A stretch of DNA of 64,000 nt from Georgenia muralis (GCF_003814705.1 NZ_RKRA01000001.1:1798001-1862000), one strand, 5' to 3'. Shown: positions 8,516-16,181, counted from the first letter of the stretch. A program made the numbers and translations. Notes: generated by a model from the sequence alone, not told the origin.

Positions 8516-9060
8516 CGATGCACGCCCAGCCGCTGACAGGCGCGGGGCCGGCTCCGGCCGGCCCAGCGCGACCTGCCGGGCCGGGGGCACGGCGAGGCCT
8601 GCTCGTCACCGTCGTCGTCGTCGTCGGGACCGCCCTGCTGCTCCGGGTCTTCGTGGTGGGGTGGTACCCGGTGCTGTCGGACTCGATGGCACCGACCGTC
8701 GCCTCGGGGGACCACGTGGTGGTCGACCGGGTGACCTGGCGCCTGGGGGGCCCGGACCGCGGTGACCTCGTGACCTTCGTCAGTCCTGAGGACGGGACCG
8801 CGCTGCTCAAGCGGGTCGTGGCTGTGGGTGGCGACGAGGTGCGCATCGACGACGCGCTCCTCGTGGTCAACGGCGCCGTGGTGGACGAGCCCTACGTCGA
8901 CCACGCGCGCATCGACGCGACGTACTTCGGTCCGGTGCGGGTGCCCGCCGGGCACGTGTTCGTCCTGGGGGACAACCGGTTCGGCTCGATCGACTCGCGG
9001 GTCTTCGGTCCCGTCGACCTCGAGGACGTGACCGGCCGGGTCGTCCACACCCTCGGGTAG
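8512..9060 (+). CDS. Signal peptidase I (S26) linked to the copper genes
   Basis: Membrane-anchored Ser/Lys signal peptidase of about 182 residues with one N-terminal TM segment. Box B (SDSMAPT, catalytic Ser near residue 58), Box D (LLKRVVAVGGDEV, catalytic Lys near 100) and Box E (GDNRFGSIDSR) are intact. The GTG at 8512 overlaps the oxidase stop as GTGA; an ATG at 8518 is the alternative start. It lies between the multicopper oxidase and copC, which is unusual for a housekeeping leader peptidase. It may process the copper proteins: CopC has a clean AYA-His cleavage site, and correct cleavage exposes its N-terminal histidine (inference). Confidence 0.88.
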   Translation: MTMHAQPLTGAGPAPAGPARPAGPGARRGLLVTVVVVVGTALLLRVFVVGWYPVLSDSMAPTVASGDHVVVDRVTWRLGGPDRGDLVTFVSPEDGTALLKRVVAVGGDEVRIDDALLVVNGAVVDEPYVDHARIDATYFGPVRVPAGHVFVLGDNRFGSIDSRVFGPVDLEDVTGRVVHTLG

Positions 9061-9068
9061 GGGCACCG

Positions 9069-9668
9069 GTGCGCGCACGCACGAGGCGGACGGCGTGGCC
9101 CGCGCGCGCCCTGGCCGCGGCCGCCGTCCTCGTCCTCCTCGTCCTCGGGCCGCTCACGGGGGCGTACGCCCACGAGGACCTGCGCTCCTCGGTCCCGGCG
9201 GACGGCAGCGCCGGCCCCACCCCGGCGGCCGTGGAGCTCGTCCCGGCGGCCGTGGAGCTCGTGCTCACCGCACCGCCGCTGGCCGTCGGCGCCCAGGTGG
9301 TGGTCAGCGGTCCGGCGGGACCGGTCACCTCCGCACCGCCGGTCGTCGAGGGTGCCCGGCTCTCCGCGGCCCTCCCCGAGCGGCTGCCCCCCGGGAAGTA
9401 CCGCATGGCCTGGCAGGTCACCGCAGCGGACGGGCACCCGGTGACGGGGGAGCTCGGGTTCACGGTGGCCCCGTCCCCGGCCGGTACCGCGGAGCCCGAC
9501 CCGCCGCCGCAGCCCACCCGCCCGACGGCGCCGGTCGCAGAGGACGCAGCCGTGGGCCCCGGCCCGGTCGACGGGCCGGCCGACGGCACCCCCGTCACCC
9601 CGTTCGTGGCCGGGATCGTGGCGGTGGGCGCCGTCGTCGCCGGGTGGCTGGTGGTCCGGCGCCCCTGA
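9069..9668 (+). CDS. copC: CopC-family copper-binding protein with C-terminal membrane anchor
   Basis: Secreted CopC-domain protein of 199 residues. A signal peptide ends in AYA-His35, so the mature protein would begin with His, the known Cu(II) ligand of CopC; the second part of the site, ADGHP, is also present. A Pro-rich linker (about residues 140-170) leads to a C-terminal TM helix and a short basic tail, so the domain is tethered outside the membrane. A perfect 21-bp tandem duplication (9221-9241 and 9242-9262) repeats PAAVELV inside the domain. The GTG at 9069 starts 8 bp after the signal peptidase gene. Probable partner: CopD. Confidence 0.88.
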   Translation: MRARTRRTAWPARALAAAAVLVLLVLGPLTGAYAHEDLRSSVPADGSAGPTPAAVELVPAAVELVLTAPPLAVGAQVVVSGPAGPVTSAPPVVEGARLSAALPERLPPGKYRMAWQVTAADGHPVTGELGFTVAPSPAGTAEPDPPPQPTRPTAPVAEDAAVGPGPVDGPADGTPVTPFVAGIVAVGAVVAGWLVVRRP

Positions 9669-9671
9669 GCC

Positions 9672-11396
9672 TCACAGGCCCGGGTGGACCGCCGCCAGCG
9701 TGAGCCAGCCCCCGGAGAGGGTGCGGGCGTCGAAGCCCTCACCGAGCAGCACCCGGGTGGCGAGGTACGAGCGGACACCGCTGGCGCAGTGCACGCTCAC
9801 GGGCCGCCCCGCGGCGGCCTCGCGCACCTGCTCCAGGTGGTCGCGCAGCTCGGTGTGGGGGATGTTGAGGGCTCCCTCGAGGTGACCGCTCCCGTACTCC
9901 TTGTGGGAGCGGACGTCGAGGACGAGCGTGTCGCGCCGCACGTCCTCGAGGTCCCAGGCCTGCCACTGCGGCATCGTCCCGTCGAGGACGTTCTGCGCGA
10001 CGAAGCCGAGCATGTTGACCGGGTCCTTGGCCGAGCCGAACGGCGGGGCGTACGCGAGCTCGAGCTCGGCGAGGTCGTCGGCCGTCATGCCGGCGCGGAT
10101 CGCCGTGGCGAGGACGTCGATGCGCTTGTCCACACCGGCGCGGCCGACCGCCTGGGCGCCGAGCAGGGTGCCGTCCGGGGCGAAGCTGGCCACGAGGTGG
10201 ATCTGCTCCGAGCCCGGGTAGTACCCCGCGTGGTGGCCGGGGTGGATGTGCATGACCTCGTGGTCGATCCCTGCGCGGCGCAGCGTCGCCTGGTTCAGGC
10301 CGGTGGTGGCGGCGGTCAGGCCGAAGACCCGCACGATCGAGGTGGCCAGGACGTCCTTCTGCGGGGTGGTGCGCCGCCCGAGGACGGAGTCCGCGGCTCG
10401 CCGGCCCTGCCGGTTCGCCGGACCGGCCAGCGGCACCGGGACCCCGGCGCCCGTCCCGGCCTGGACGACCTCCACTGCGTCCCCGACGGCCCAGATGTGC
10501 GGGTCGGACGTGCGCTGGTCGGCGTCGACGCGGATGGCGCCGCTAGGGCCGAGGTCCAGACCGGCCTGCTTGGCCAGCGCCGAGGCCGGCCGGACCCCGA
10601 CGTTGACGACGACGAGGTCGGCGGGCAGGGCGGTGCCGTCGGAGAGGGTGACGGTGACCTGGCCGAGGGTGCCCGCGAGCTCGTCGCCGTACTCGGTCGG
10701 CTCGTCCGTGGCGGCCACCGACTGTGCGGAGACACCCAGGTGCAGCCTCACGCCGTGACGGGTGAGCTCGTCCGCGAGCAGCGGTGCCAGCTCGGCGTCC
10801 AGCGGGGTCAGGACGTGGTCGGCCAGCTCGACGAGGTGGACCTCCAGGCCGCGGGCGGCCAGCGCCTCGACGGCCTCGAGGCCGATGAAGCCTGCCCCGA
10901 TGACGACGGCGGAGGGCGCGTCGCCCTCTGCCCGTCCGGCCAGGACGGAGTCCACGGCGGCGCGCAGCCCGTCGACGTCGGGGACGGTGCGCAGGGAGTG
11001 CACGGCCGGGTGGTCCAGGCCCGCGATCGGGGGTCGGACCGGCACGGCACCGGGGGCGAGGACGAGGGCGTCGTAGGGCAGGTCGTAGGTGCCCTCCGGC
11101 CCGACGACGCTCACGCGGTGGGCGTCGCGGTCCACCCCGGTGACGCGGTGCCCGGTGCGGACGTCGAGGTCGAGGCTGGCCGCGAGGGTCGCGGGGGTGT
11201 GCAGGAGGAGCGCGTCGCGGCGCGCGATCTCCCCCGAGAGGTGGTACGGCAGGCCGCAGTTGGCGAACGAGACGTAGTCGCTCTGCTCGAGCACGACGAT
11301 GTCGGCGTGCTCGTCGAGGCGGCGGGCGCGCGCGGCGGCGCTCATGCCGCCGGCCACGCCACCGACGACGACGAGCCGCACGGGGGGCGCGGACAT
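9672..11396 (-). CDS. CoA-disulfide reductase with C-terminal rhodanese domain
   Basis: FAD- and NAD(P)H-dependent disulfide/polysulfide reductase fused to a rhodanese (CoADR-RHD family), 574 residues. An FAD Rossmann motif lies at the N-terminus (VVVGGVAGG), the single active-site Cys is in SFANCGLPY (Cys47), a second nucleotide fold begins at VVIGAGFIG, FAD contact is at WAVGDAV, and the C-terminal rhodanese domain (about 465-574) has active Cys537 in VHCASGVRS. Such fusions reduce CoA or glutathione persulfides and disulfides. It starts at ATG 11396, overlapping the upstream rhodanese stop by one base (TGATG). It belongs to the operon controlled by the palindrome at 11808-11823. Confidence 0.9.
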   Translation of the reverse strand: MSAPPVRLVVVGGVAGGMSAAARARRLDEHADIVVLEQSDYVSFANCGLPYHLSGEIARRDALLLHTPATLAASLDLDVRTGHRVTGVDRDAHRVSVVGPEGTYDLPYDALVLAPGAVPVRPPIAGLDHPAVHSLRTVPDVDGLRAAVDSVLAGRAEGDAPSAVVIGAGFIGLEAVEALAARGLEVHLVELADHVLTPLDAELAPLLADELTRHGVRLHLGVSAQSVAATDEPTEYGDELAGTLGQVTVTLSDGTALPADLVVVNVGVRPASALAKQAGLDLGPSGAIRVDADQRTSDPHIWAVGDAVEVVQAGTGAGVPVPLAGPANRQGRRAADSVLGRRTTPQKDVLATSIVRVFGLTAATTGLNQATLRRAGIDHEVMHIHPGHHAGYYPGSEQIHLVASFAPDGTLLGAQAVGRAGVDKRIDVLATAIRAGMTADDLAELELAYAPPFGSAKDPVNMLGFVAQNVLDGTMPQWQAWDLEDVRRDTLVLDVRSHKEYGSGHLEGALNIPHTELRDHLEQVREAAAGRPVSVHCASGVRSYLATRVLLGEGFDARTLSGGWLTLAAVHPGL

Positions 11397-11782
11397 CAGC
11401 GGACCGCCCCGCCGGCACGCTGCCACGCCGCCATGCCGCCGCTGAGGCTGGTGGCGTCGAACCCGAGGCCGCGCAGCTGCTTGGCGCCCGAGCGCGAGCG
11501 TGCACCGGAGGCGCACACGACCACGACCGGCTTGTCCTTGGCCAGGCGCCGCGGGGCCTTCTCACCGACCTCGGCCAGGGGCACGTGGACCGCCTGCGGC
11601 GCGTGACCGCTGCGCCACTCCTGGCGCTCGCGGACGTCGAGGAGGGACGCGCCGTCACCGACGAGCTCCAGCGCGCGGGCGGCGTCGACGGTGGAGGGCA
11701 GCCGCCCGTCGTCAGCGCCTGCGCCGAAAAGGCTCTTGAGGCGTGCGAGGAGGCCGGGGGAGGAGGGAGGAGGAGTGGTCAT
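11396..11782 (-). CDS. Single-domain rhodanese sulfurtransferase
   Basis: Cytoplasmic rhodanese-like protein of 128 residues. A proline-rich start and amphipathic stretch (LLARLKSLFG) precede a complete rhodanese fold with LLDVRERQEW, the substrate loop VCASGARS with persulfide-carrying Cys90, and the closing LSGGMAAWQ. It transfers sulfane sulfur between thiols. It is the first gene of a two-gene operon with CoADR-rhodanese. The CsoR/CstR-type palindrome centred 33 bp upstream of its ATG indicates derepression by persulfides (inference from the regulator family). Confidence 0.9.
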   Translation of the reverse strand: MTTPPPSSPGLLARLKSLFGAGADDGRLPSTVDAARALELVGDGASLLDVRERQEWRSGHAPQAVHVPLAEVGEKAPRRLAKDKPVVVVCASGARSRSGAKQLRGLGFDATSLSGGMAAWQRAGGAVR

Positions 11783-11807
11783 GGTTGTCCTTTCGTCACC
11801 ATCGACA

Positions 11808-11823
11808 ATACCCAGGGGGGTAT
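11808..11823. promoter_or_regulatory. CstR-type operator O1 (rhodanese-CoADR operon)
   Basis: ATACCC-AGGG-GGGTAT: 6-bp perfect arms with a 4-bp G-rich spacer, 26 bp upstream of the rhodanese start on the minus strand. The A/T-flanked C/G tracts are typical of CsoR/RcnR/CstR operators. It is one of four sites in this region. Confidence 0.75.
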
Positions 11824-12034
11824 GACAAATTCCGGCTCGCGGCGGTGAGGACCCTCACGGCCCCACCGGGACCGAGGTCCCGCCGCTGGGCCGCTCCGGC
11901 CGGCGGGGGCGACCCGTGCGCCCCACCGCTGTCGACCCCTGTGTGCCACCACTATGGCACCGGCCGCCGGGGTGCGGGCAGAGGACCCGGACGGCACGAT
12001 CGGGAGGACGGAATATGGCGGGCGCCGGTGCGTT

Positions 12035-12050
12035 ATACCCCGTAGGGTAT
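12035..12050. promoter_or_regulatory. CstR-type operator O2 (thioredoxin-DUF302)
   Basis: ATACCC-CGTA-GGGTAT: perfect 6-bp arms and a 4-bp spacer, 24 bp before the thioredoxin ATG. Its architecture is identical to O1. Together they flank a 290-bp divergent promoter region with no other recognisable gene. Confidence 0.75.
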
Positions 12051-12073
12051 CGACTGATCATGAAGGAGAACAC

Positions 12074-12454
12074 ATGTCCACCGTCAACCTGACCGCCGAG
12101 AGCTTCGAGAAGACCGTCCTGGACGGGGGCATCGTCCTCGTCGACTTCTGGGCGGCGTGGTGCGGCCCGTGTCGCATGTTCGCGCCTGTCTTCGAGAAGG
12201 CGTCCGAGGACCACCCCGACATCGTCTTCGGCAAGGTCGACACGGAGGCCGAGCAGATGCTCGCCGCCCAGGCGTCGATCACCTCCATCCCCACCCTCAT
12301 GGCCTTCCGTGACGGCATCCTGGTCTTCTCCCAGGCCGGCGCGCTGCCCGCGCCCGCGCTCGAGCAGCTCATCGACGCCGTCGAGGGGCTGGACATGGAC
12401 GACGTGCGCGCGCAGATCGCGGCGCAGCAGACCGCCGAGCAGCCGGTCTCCTGA
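12074..12454 (+). CDS. Thioredoxin
   Basis: Thioredoxin of 126 residues with the canonical FWAAWCGPC active site (Cys30, Cys33) and the conserved cis-Pro region (SITSIPTL). It reduces disulfides and also persulfides in the cytoplasm. The C-terminus has about 15 extra residues beyond classic TrxA. AAGGAG at 12063-12068 fixes the ATG at 12074. It is placed directly behind operator O2 and ahead of DUF302 and the CstR-like regulator, so it probably serves to reduce protein or low-molecular-weight persulfides made by the sulfur enzymes next door, rather than as the housekeeping thioredoxin (inference). Confidence 0.92.
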   Translation: MSTVNLTAESFEKTVLDGGIVLVDFWAAWCGPCRMFAPVFEKASEDHPDIVFGKVDTEAEQMLAAQASITSIPTLMAFRDGILVFSQAGALPAPALEQLIDAVEGLDMDDVRAQIAAQQTAEQPVS

Positions 12455-12536
12455 CCGGACGGACGCCGGTCCCCGGACCGGACGAACGCCGGCCACACCG
12501 GCCGGCGCCCACGACCGAACGACGAGAGGACCCACC

Positions 12537-12923
12537 ATGAGCTACGGCATCACCGTGACCACCGCCATGCCGTTCGACGAGGCGGTCGCCGCCGTCCGGG
12601 AGGCCCTCGGGGCCCAGGGCTTCGGCATCCTCACCGAGATCGACATGGCCGCCACCCTCAAGAAGAAGATCGACGCGGACATCCCGCCGCAGGTCATCCT
12701 CGGGGCGTGCAACCCGCCGCTCGCGCACCGTGCGCTCCAGGTGGAGGAGTCCGTCGGACTGCTCCTGCCGTGCAACGTCGTCGTGCGGGAGAGGGACGGG
12801 GCGACGGTCGTCGAGGCGCTCGACCCGCAGATCATGGTCGGCGTCACCGGCAACGACGACCTCGCCGCGGTGGCGGACGACGCCGCGACCCGGCTGCGGG
12901 CCGCGCTGGGCACGCTGGGATGA
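12537..12923 (+). CDS. DUF302 domain protein
   Basis: Cytoplasmic protein of 128 residues that spans a single DUF302 domain. Recognisable family features are MPFDEAVAAVREAL near the N-terminus, the central LGACNPPLAHRAL segment (Cys near residue 60) and LLPCNVVVRE (second Cys near residue 80), followed by DPQIM. The biochemical role of DUF302 is unknown; members recur beside SQR, rhodanese, thioredoxin and CsoR-family genes. GAGAGGA at 12523-12529 supports the ATG at 12537. It probably shares a transcript with thioredoxin, with 82 bp of GC-rich, possibly hairpin-forming sequence between them. Confidence 0.83.
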   Translation: MSYGITVTTAMPFDEAVAAVREALGAQGFGILTEIDMAATLKKKIDADIPPQVILGACNPPLAHRALQVEESVGLLLPCNVVVRERDGATVVEALDPQIMVGVTGNDDLAAVADDAATRLRAALGTLG

Positions 12924-12950
12924 CGCAGCCCGTCACGGCCGGACCGGCCG

Positions 12951-12964
12951 TACCCACAGGGGTA
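12951..12964. promoter_or_regulatory. CstR-type operator O3 (autoregulation of the CsoR-family gene)
   Basis: TACCC-ACAG-GGGTA: 5-bp perfect arms and a 4-bp spacer, 33 bp before the ATG of the CsoR-family regulator, in the 74-bp gap after DUF302. The position implies autoregulation. Confidence 0.7.
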
Positions 12965-12997
12965 TCCTGGGGTCCCGGGACGCAGAAGGGGGCGGTC

Positions 12998-13261
12998 ATG
13001 GAGCTCGATCCCACCGAGATGGGCAAGGTCATCAACCGCCTCAAGCGCGCGCAGGGCCAGCTCGCGGGCGTGCTCCGCATGCTCGAGGAGGGCCGCGACT
13101 GCGAGGACGTCGTGACCCAGCTCTCCGCGGTCTCCCGAGCGCTGGACCGTGCCGGCTTCGCCATCATCGCCACGAGCATGCGGCAGTGCCTCGTGGACTC
13201 CGACGGTGAGGAGTCGGTGGACGTCCAGAAGCTCGAGAAGCTCTTTCTCTCGCTCGCCTGA
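12998..13261 (+). CDS. CsoR-family repressor, CstR (persulfide-sensing) type
   Basis: All-helical DNA-binding repressor of 87 residues. The family pattern is clear: RLKRAQGQLAGVLRMLE in helix 1 and Cys35 (GRDCEDVVTQL) and Cys64 (SMRQCLV), 29 residues apart as in CsoR and CstR. Copper-sensing CsoR also needs a His four residues before the second Cys; here that position is Ser60. Loss of the His with both Cys kept is the mark of CstR, which forms di- and trisulfide links between the two Cys on reaction with persulfide. The gene lies among sulfur-transfer genes, not the copper genes, in agreement. It follows operator O3. The CstR call is inferred from residues and context. Confidence 0.85.
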   Translation: MELDPTEMGKVINRLKRAQGQLAGVLRMLEEGRDCEDVVTQLSAVSRALDRAGFAIIATSMRQCLVDSDGEESVDVQKLEKLFLSLA

Positions 13262-13871
13262 CGCCCACCGACGGCGCCGCGGCCTGGGACGCGCGGTACG
13301 CCGCGGCCGACCTGGTCTGGTCGGCCGCGCCGAGCCGCTGGGCGGTCGAGGTCCTCGGCGACCTGCCGCCCGGCGCCGCCCTCGACCTCGGCACCGGCGA
13401 GGGCCGGCACGCCGTCTGGCTCGCGCGCCGGGGCTGGCGCGTCACCGCGGTCGACTTCTCCGGGGAGGCGATCCGCAAGGCCCGCGCGCTCCAACAGGCC
13501 CACCTGCCGGGGGCGCCCATCGACTGGCGTCAGGCGGACGTCCTCGCCGACCCGCCGCCGCGGGCCGCCTTCGACGCGGTGCTGCTGATGTACCTCCACC
13601 TGCCGCGGGCGCAGCACCGAACCCTGCTGCGCGGTGCCGCCCAGGCCCTCGCGCCGGGCGGCTCGCTCCTCCTCGCGGGGCACGACCTGGCCAACCTCAC
13701 CGCCGGGCGGGGCGGTCCGCAGGACCCCGACGTCCTCTTCACCGTCGCGGACCTCCTCGCCGATCTCGAGGCCTCGAGGGGCTCGACGTCGTCCGCGCCG
13801 AACGGGCCGAGCGGGCCGTGGGCGACGCCGTCGCCCTGGACACCGTCCTGCACGTCGTCCTGCGAACCTGA
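13258..13871 (+). pseudogene. Class I SAM-dependent methyltransferase, frameshifted
   Basis: Reading from 13258 gives a TehB-like methyltransferase of about 200 residues. DLGTGEGRHAVWLA (SAM motif I), VTAVDFS (acidic loop) and LAPGGSLLLAGHD (post-motif III) are all in one frame. Near 13770 (run CGAGGGGCTCG) the frame breaks: the expected C-terminus (GLDVVRAERAERAVGD, VLHVVLRT and stop) continues in the +2 frame to 13871, as if one base were missing. No ATG, GTG or TTG opens the first frame; only a CTG at 13258, overlapping the regulator stop as CTGA, could start it. It is either a decayed gene, a sequencing indel in a G run, or a CTG-started gene with an error. Confidence 0.75.
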
Positions 13872-14039
13872 GCCCCGCCGGCGCGCCCGCCCCGCCCTTC
13901 ACCGACCCTTCACGCGCGGGCCCCCACGGGTGACACGCGCGCGGCGCAGGCTCGTGGGCACCACGCCGCCCCCGGCCGGTTCCCGGGCTGGCACGCTAGG
14001 AGGGCCGCGGTGCGTGGTCGGCGGGTCAGGAGGGCTCAC

Positions 14040-14729
14040 ATGGGCAGGCAGGTGCTCGTCGTCGACGACGAGCCGGGCATCCGGCGGGTCCTGCGCGGCT
14101 ACCTCGAGGGCGAGGGCCTGGAGGTGGCCGAGGCGGCCACCGGTGAGGAGGCGGTCGCCCGCGTGCGCCGCACCGGACCCGACCTCGTCCTGCTCGACGT
14201 CATGCTGCCCGACGTGGACGGCATCGAGGTCCTCCGGCGGATCCGCACCTTCTCCGACGTCTACGTCGTCCTCGTCACCGCCCGCGCCGAGGAGACGGAC
14301 AAGCTCGTCGGCCTCGCAGTCGGGGCGGACGACTACGTGACCAAGCCCTTCAGCCCCCGCGAGGTCGTCGCCCGGGTCAAGGCGGTGCTCCGCCGCGGTC
14401 GTGGCGGTACCGAGGAGGGCGCCCGGCTCGTGCTCGACGGCCTGGTCGTGGACCCCGTGGCGCACGAGGTCCACGTCGACGGCCGGGCCGTGAGCCTCTC
14501 GGCCCTCGAGTTCGACCTCCTCGCCGCACTCGCCGGCTCCCCGGGCCGCGTCTTCTCACGCCGTCAGCTCCTCGAGCGCGTCTGGGGCTACGACTTCTAC
14601 GGCGACGAGCGCGTGGTCGACGTCCACGTCCGGAGCCTGCGCAAGGAGCTCGGTGACGACGCCGCCTCGCCCCGGATCATCGGCACCGTGCGCGGCGTGG
14701 GGTACAAGCTCCTCCTGGAGCCGACGTGA
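14040..14729 (+). CDS. OmpR/PhoB-family response regulator
   Basis: Two-domain transcription factor of 229 residues. The receiver domain shows VVDDEPG (acidic pocket), phospho-acceptor Asp in LVLLDVMLP (about Asp53), the Thr switch in VLVTAR and Lys in YVTKPFS. The C-terminal winged helix carries the usual LSALEFDLLAAL, GRVFSRRQLLERVWGYDF and VDVHVRSLRKEL motifs. The ATG at 14040 follows CAGGAGGG with suitable spacing; the in-frame start at 14010 lacks this. It overlaps the sensor kinase by GTGA, so the pair is one two-component system. It lies between the CstR-like gene and SQR, but no sequence tie to sulfur is seen. Confidence 0.92.
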   Translation: MGRQVLVVDDEPGIRRVLRGYLEGEGLEVAEAATGEEAVARVRRTGPDLVLLDVMLPDVDGIEVLRRIRTFSDVYVVLVTARAEETDKLVGLAVGADDYVTKPFSPREVVARVKAVLRRGRGGTEEGARLVLDGLVVDPVAHEVHVDGRAVSLSALEFDLLAALAGSPGRVFSRRQLLERVWGYDFYGDERVVDVHVRSLRKELGDDAASPRIIGTVRGVGYKLLLEPT

Positions 14730-15847
14730 ACCGGCTCTCCGTCCGGCTCCTCCTGAGCCACGCGCTCGTCGCCGCGATCGGCGGGCTCACCACGTACCTG
14801 CTGGTGCGGTTCCTCGCCCCGCAGATGTACGACCGAGACGTACGGATGATGGGCGGGCCCGGTGGGGCCGGTGGGCCCGCCGGCGGGCCGGGCGTCGGCG
14901 GAGCCGGGCTGCGGGAGGTCACCGTCTCGGCGATGAACAACGCCGTCCTCGTCGGGGTGCTCGCCGGCATCGTCACGGCCGTCCTGGCGGGCGCCTACTC
15001 CTCGAGCCGGGTCATGCGGCCGCTGCGTGCGGTGAGTGCAGCGACGCACACCCTCGCCCAGGGCCGCTACGACCGGCGGGTCACCGTCCCGCGCGAGCTC
15101 GAGCTCGCCGCCGTCGCCGAGGACGTGAACGCCCTCGGTGAGCGGCTGGCCGAGACCGAGGCCCGCCGGGTGCGGCTGCTCGGGGAGGTCGCCCACGAGA
15201 TGCGCACCCCGCTGACCGTGCTCGACGGGTACGTCGAGGGCATGGTCGACGGCGTCTTCGAGCCGGGTCCGGAGGTCCTCACCGAACTCGGCGCGGAGGT
15301 GCGTCGTCTGCGTCGTCTCGCCGACGACCTCAGCGCCCTGTCCCGGGCGGAGGAGGGGCGGCTGGAGCTGCGGGCGGCGGAGGTGGACCTGGCCGGGCTC
15401 GCCGTGCGTGCGGCCGAACGCCTGCGCGCCCAGCTCGACGACGCCGGGGTGCGCCTGGAGGTGCCCGCACCGAGCGGCCCGCTGCCGGTGACCGCCGACG
15501 CCGACCGCCTCGCCCAGGTCGTCACCAACCTCGTCGGTAACGCCCTCGCCGCGACCCCTGCGGGCGGGGTGGTCGAGGTGACCTCCCGGCGGGCGGGGGG
15601 CGAGGCCGTCGTCAGCGTGCGCGACACCGGCACCGGACTCGCGGCCGGCGACCTCGAGCGGGTCTTCGAGCGCTTCTACCGGGTGCCGGGCGGCGCGGAC
15701 GCCCGTGCGGGCCGGCACACCGGCTCGGGCATCGGTCTGACCATCGCCCGCGGCATCGCCCGCGCCCACGGGGGCAACGTCACGGCGTCGTCCGGAGGGC
15801 CCGGGCGAGGCTCCACGTTCGAGCTGCGGGTGCCGCTGGGCGGGTAG
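14726..15847 (+). CDS. Sensor histidine kinase
   Basis: Membrane sensor kinase of 373 residues. The N-terminal TM helix (about 7-30) is followed by a short extracytoplasmic loop rich in Gly/Pro (MMGGPGGAGGPAGG), a second TM (about 72-92), a HAMP-like segment, the phospho-acceptor His in EVAHEMRTPL (about residue 156), and the HATPase with N-box NLVGNALAATP, DTGTGL and GSGIGLTIARG. The sensor loop of only about 40 residues suggests that it senses within the membrane or through a partner. The GTG start overlaps the response regulator stop (GTGA). Confidence 0.92.
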   Translation: MNRLSVRLLLSHALVAAIGGLTTYLLVRFLAPQMYDRDVRMMGGPGGAGGPAGGPGVGGAGLREVTVSAMNNAVLVGVLAGIVTAVLAGAYSSSRVMRPLRAVSAATHTLAQGRYDRRVTVPRELELAAVAEDVNALGERLAETEARRVRLLGEVAHEMRTPLTVLDGYVEGMVDGVFEPGPEVLTELGAEVRRLRRLADDLSALSRAEEGRLELRAAEVDLAGLAVRAAERLRAQLDDAGVRLEVPAPSGPLPVTADADRLAQVVTNLVGNALAATPAGGVVEVTSRRAGGEAVVSVRDTGTGLAAGDLERVFERFYRVPGGADARAGRHTGSGIGLTIARGIARAHGGNVTASSGGPGRGSTFELRVPLGG

Positions 15848-15860
15848 CGGTCCGGCTCCG

Positions 15861-15946
15861 GTGAGCGAGTGGGTCTGCCGGAGCGCGCGGGTCTGCGGTG
15901 AGCGAGTGGGTCTGCGGTGAGCGAGTGGGTCTGCGGTGAGCGCGCA
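15861..15946 (+). repeat. 4.5 tandem 19-bp repeats after the histidine kinase
   Basis: Unit GTGAGCGAGTGGGTCTGCG at 15861, 15898 and 15917, with a degenerate 18-bp copy at 15880 (GGAGCGCGCGGGTCTGCG) and a partial copy from 15936. It is noncoding, within the 435-bp gap between the kinase and SQR. Slippage-type array; function unknown. Confidence 0.8.
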
Positions 15947-15988
15947 GGGTCGGAGGTGCTGAGTGACCCGGGAGCCGCTGACTCGCCG

Positions 15989-16030
15989 CGGTCGCCGTCC
16001 CTGCGGTCGCCGTCCCTGCGGTCGCCGTCG
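15989..16030 (+). repeat. Three tandem 15-bp repeats upstream of SQR
   Basis: CGGTCGCCGTCCCTG occurs at 15989-16003 and 16004-16018, followed by a truncated copy (CGGTCGCCGTCGTCC) from 16019. It lies in the same noncoding gap as the 19-bp array and about 150 bp before the SQR operator. Nothing else is recognisable in the gap apart from that operator. Confidence 0.75.
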
Positions 16031-16181
16031 TCCGACGTGATGGCCGTGGCCGATCGTCGCCCCGGAGGGGCTCACCGTCAGCGTGCGCGCGGTGACGGCG
16101 CGGGCGGCAGCGCGGCGGCAGCGCCAGCCGTCCCTGGCGTGAGCCACGTCACAGAAGGGACCTTTCGCTCGCTTCGGCCAA

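Noticed and set aside
12998-13261. Copper-sensing CsoR for the nearby copper cluster
   Set aside because: The His ligand is replaced by Ser60, and its palindromes flank sulfur genes; none was found before copD, the oxidase or copC.
15861-15946. Possible CRISPR or iteron origin
   Set aside because: Tandem 19-bp units without spacers; no replication gene nearby.
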